A DNA stretch of 64,000 nucleotides from Paracoccus fistulariae (lineage in GTDB: Bacteria > Pseudomonadota > Alphaproteobacteria > Rhodobacterales > Rhodobacteraceae): assembly GCF_028553785.1 (NCBI RefSeq), contig NZ_CP067136.1, forward strand, positions 1,488,001-1,552,000. Reading direction: 5' to 3'. The translations under genes were made by a program, and so were the position numbers. Shown one piece after another: positions 62,548 to 64,000 of this stretch (positions within the stretch are counted from its first letter, which is position 1; each line of letters starts with the position of its first letter). The notes below the pieces were generated by a model, which ran no database searches, had not been told where the DNA came from, and saw only the letters and a list, made by a program, of their open reading frames with translations.

Positions 62548-63966
62548 TCAGCCGCGAAACCTTTGCAGGCGTTCGGCATAGGCATCGGTCAGGCGGGGAT
62601 CCGGCAGGATCTCGGCCGCGATGCGGGGGGCAGTGCAGATCTGGCTGACCGGAGCGCCGGTTGCCGCCATCAGGCCCAGACGCGCCGCACCAAAGGCCGC
62701 GCCGTAATCGCCGCTGTCGGGGATCAGGATGGGCAAGCCCAAGGCCGTGGCGATGGCGTGAACCCAATATTCCGACCGCGCCCCGCCGCCAAGCGCGACC
62801 AGCGCCTGCGGATCCGAGCCCGCCTGCCGCAGCACTGCAAGGTTATCGGCAAAGGCAAAGGCCACACCCTCCAGCACCGCCTGCGTCAGCGCCGCGCGAT
62901 CGGTCCGGGCCGACAGACCGCTGAACCCCGCCCGCAGGGTCACATCGTTATGCGGCGTCCGCTCGCCCGAGAGATAGGGCAGAAAGGTCACCTCACCCGG
63001 CGCTTTCAGATCCGTACCAAGTTCCGCCGTCAGATCCGCCGGGCGTTGTCCCGTGATCCCAGACAGCCATTCCAGCGCGGCCGAGGCCGACAGGATCACC
63101 CCCATCTGATGCCACATCCCCGGCAAGGCATGGCAAAAGGCATGGACCGCGCTTTCGGGCAGCGGCAGATAGCGTTCGGTCGCCGCAAACAGCACGCCCG
63201 AGGTGCCCAGCGACACAAAGCCCTGCCCCTCGGCCACAGTGCCCGCGCCGACGGCGGTGGCAGCATTGTCGCCTGCCCCGCCTGCCACCACAATTCCCGG
63301 CTGCATCCCCCAGGCATGGGCCAGTTTCGCCCGCAGACCGCCCGAAGGTGCATTGCCCTCGATCAGGTCGGGCATCTGGTCGGGCCGCATGCCCGACGCT
63401 TGCAGAAGTTCGGCAGACCACAGCCGCGCGCCGGTATCCAGCCAGCTAGTCCCCGCCGCGTCCGACATGTCGGCCACATATTCGCCCGTCAGCCACAGGC
63501 GCAGATAATCCTTGGGCAGCAGGACCTTGGCGATATTATCGAAATTGTTGGGCTCGTGCTGGGCCATCCAGACCAGCTTGGGCGCGGTGAAGCCCGGAAA
63601 GACGATATTGCCCGAAATCTCGCGAAAGCGCGGATCGCGGTCCAGCGCCGCCGCCTGTTCCTGCGAGCGACCGTCATTCCACAGGATCGCCGGGCGGATC
63701 ACCCGACCCGCAGCATCCAGCGCCACCGCGCCATGCATCTGCCCCGACAGTCCGATGCCCCTGACCCCGGCCAGATCATGATCGGCCCGCAACTGCGCCA
63801 GCGCGGCTTCGGTTGCCCTGATCCACTGATCGGGATCCTGCTCGGCCCAGCCCGAATGCGGGCGCGACACCGTAAGCCCCGAACTGGCCGAGGCCAGAAC
63901 GCGCTGATCCCCGTCCATCAGCAGAACCTTGACCCCGGAAGTGCCCAGATCAATGCCAAGATACAT
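62548..63966 (-). CDS. xylB: Xylulokinase
   Basis: FGGY-family sugar kinase of 472 residues that phosphorylates D-xylulose. The N-terminal GIDLGTSGVKVLLMD, ILWNDGRSQEQ, the active-site LSGQMHGAV and C-terminal phosphate-binding SLGTSGVLFA and GGGARSEYWVHAIATALG are clear. AAGAGG seven bases before the ATG supports the start. It is at the right edge; the other pentose genes (xylA, transporter) are not seen but may lie beyond the window. It converges on the AhpD-like gene with a 9-base gap. Confidence 0.93.
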   Translation of the reverse strand: MYLGIDLGTSGVKVLLMDGDQRVLASASSGLTVSRPHSGWAEQDPDQWIRATEAALAQLRADHDLAGVRGIGLSGQMHGAVALDAAGRVIRPAILWNDGRSQEQAAALDRDPRFREISGNIVFPGFTAPKLVWMAQHEPNNFDNIAKVLLPKDYLRLWLTGEYVADMSDAAGTSWLDTGARLWSAELLQASGMRPDQMPDLIEGNAPSGGLRAKLAHAWGMQPGIVVAGGAGDNAATAVGAGTVAEGQGFVSLGTSGVLFAATERYLPLPESAVHAFCHALPGMWHQMGVILSASAALEWLSGITGQRPADLTAELGTDLKAPGEVTFLPYLSGERTPHNDVTLRAGFSGLSARTDRAALTQAVLEGVAFAFADNLAVLRQAGSDPQALVALGGGARSEYWVHAIATALGLPILIPDSGDYGAAFGAARLGLMAATGAPVSQICTAPRIAAEILPDPRLTDAYAERLQRFRG

Positions 63967-64000
63967 CTTGCAGCCTCTTTATCCTGTCAGCGCGGCGCCG

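Overview
The window is one chromosomal segment of a GC-rich alphaproteobacterium, very probably a Paracoccus or close relative in the Rhodobacteraceae. The best evidence is a class I cytochrome c whose sequence follows the Paracoccus c550 pattern (CKACH haem site, SKMTF methionine ligand), lying just upstream of an aa3-type cytochrome oxidase subunit I gene. Other support: a yajC-secD-secF-ccmABCDG block, a BioR-type operator (TTATCTATAA) at the biotin genes, and CtrA-like TTAA-N7-TTAA boxes. I see no insertion sequence, prophage, CRISPR array, rRNA or broken gene. Nearly all of it looks like core genome.

Layout, left to right. 1-5.9 kb (minus): protein export (yajC, secD, secF) runs into cytochrome c maturation (ccmA-B-C-D-G), many genes overlapping by 1-8 bases; ccmG is cut by the window edge. 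6-12.6 kb: an M20 amidohydrolase, mazG, bioY-bioB, dusA, an FAA-family hydrolase, tRNA-Leu(GAG) and lipB. 12.7-16 kb: respiratory block cycA, a MliC-type lysozyme inhibitor, ctaD and a DUF2244 gene. 16-26.4 kb: yqeY, carA, a large glycosyltransferase with an N-terminal MshEN-like domain, glnE, an aminoacyl-tRNA-protein transferase, and ilvB-ilvN. 26.4-27.2 kb: a small cold-shock-domain-like protein with an AT-rich, hairpin-bearing 400-base upstream region. 27.2-36.7 kb: small household and hypothetical genes, methylmalonyl-CoA epimerase, a response regulator, a DUF1800/DUF1501 pair, aspS. 36.7-45.5 kb: CPBP protease-like protein, GH25 lysozyme-like lipoprotein, FAD-linked oxidase, a GT8-epimerase-ClC cluster, cobT. 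45.6-50.7 kb: a PopZ-like protein, tolC and a Pcm-like methyltransferase, tRNA-Cys(GCA), kdtA and a DUF1178 gene. 50.7-54.6 kb: a MocR regulator divergent from an MFS exporter around a perfect inverted repeat, then lysC. 54.7-64 kb: ptsP, the opgG-opgH-opgC operon for osmoregulated periplasmic glucan, an AhpD-like protein and xylulokinase.

The genes cooperate in a few visible ways. The Ccm proteins mature c-type cytochromes such as c550, which feeds electrons to the CtaD oxidase. BioY imports and BioB makes biotin. IlvB/IlvN and LysC start amino-acid pathways. GlnE and PtsP belong to nitrogen control. OpgGHC, KdtA, TolC, the MliC-like protein and the GH25 protein are envelope functions.

The most interesting candidates are: the MshEN-glycosyltransferase fusion, whose domain order is the reverse of E. 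coli NfrB and which has a perfect CtrA box 44 bases upstream; the cold-shock-like protein with its structured leader; terminator hairpins that lie inside the coding sequences of neighbouring genes (after ctaD and after ilvN); the MocR operator; a divergent ClC filter motif; and the PopZ-like protein. No clearly new multi-gene system is present.
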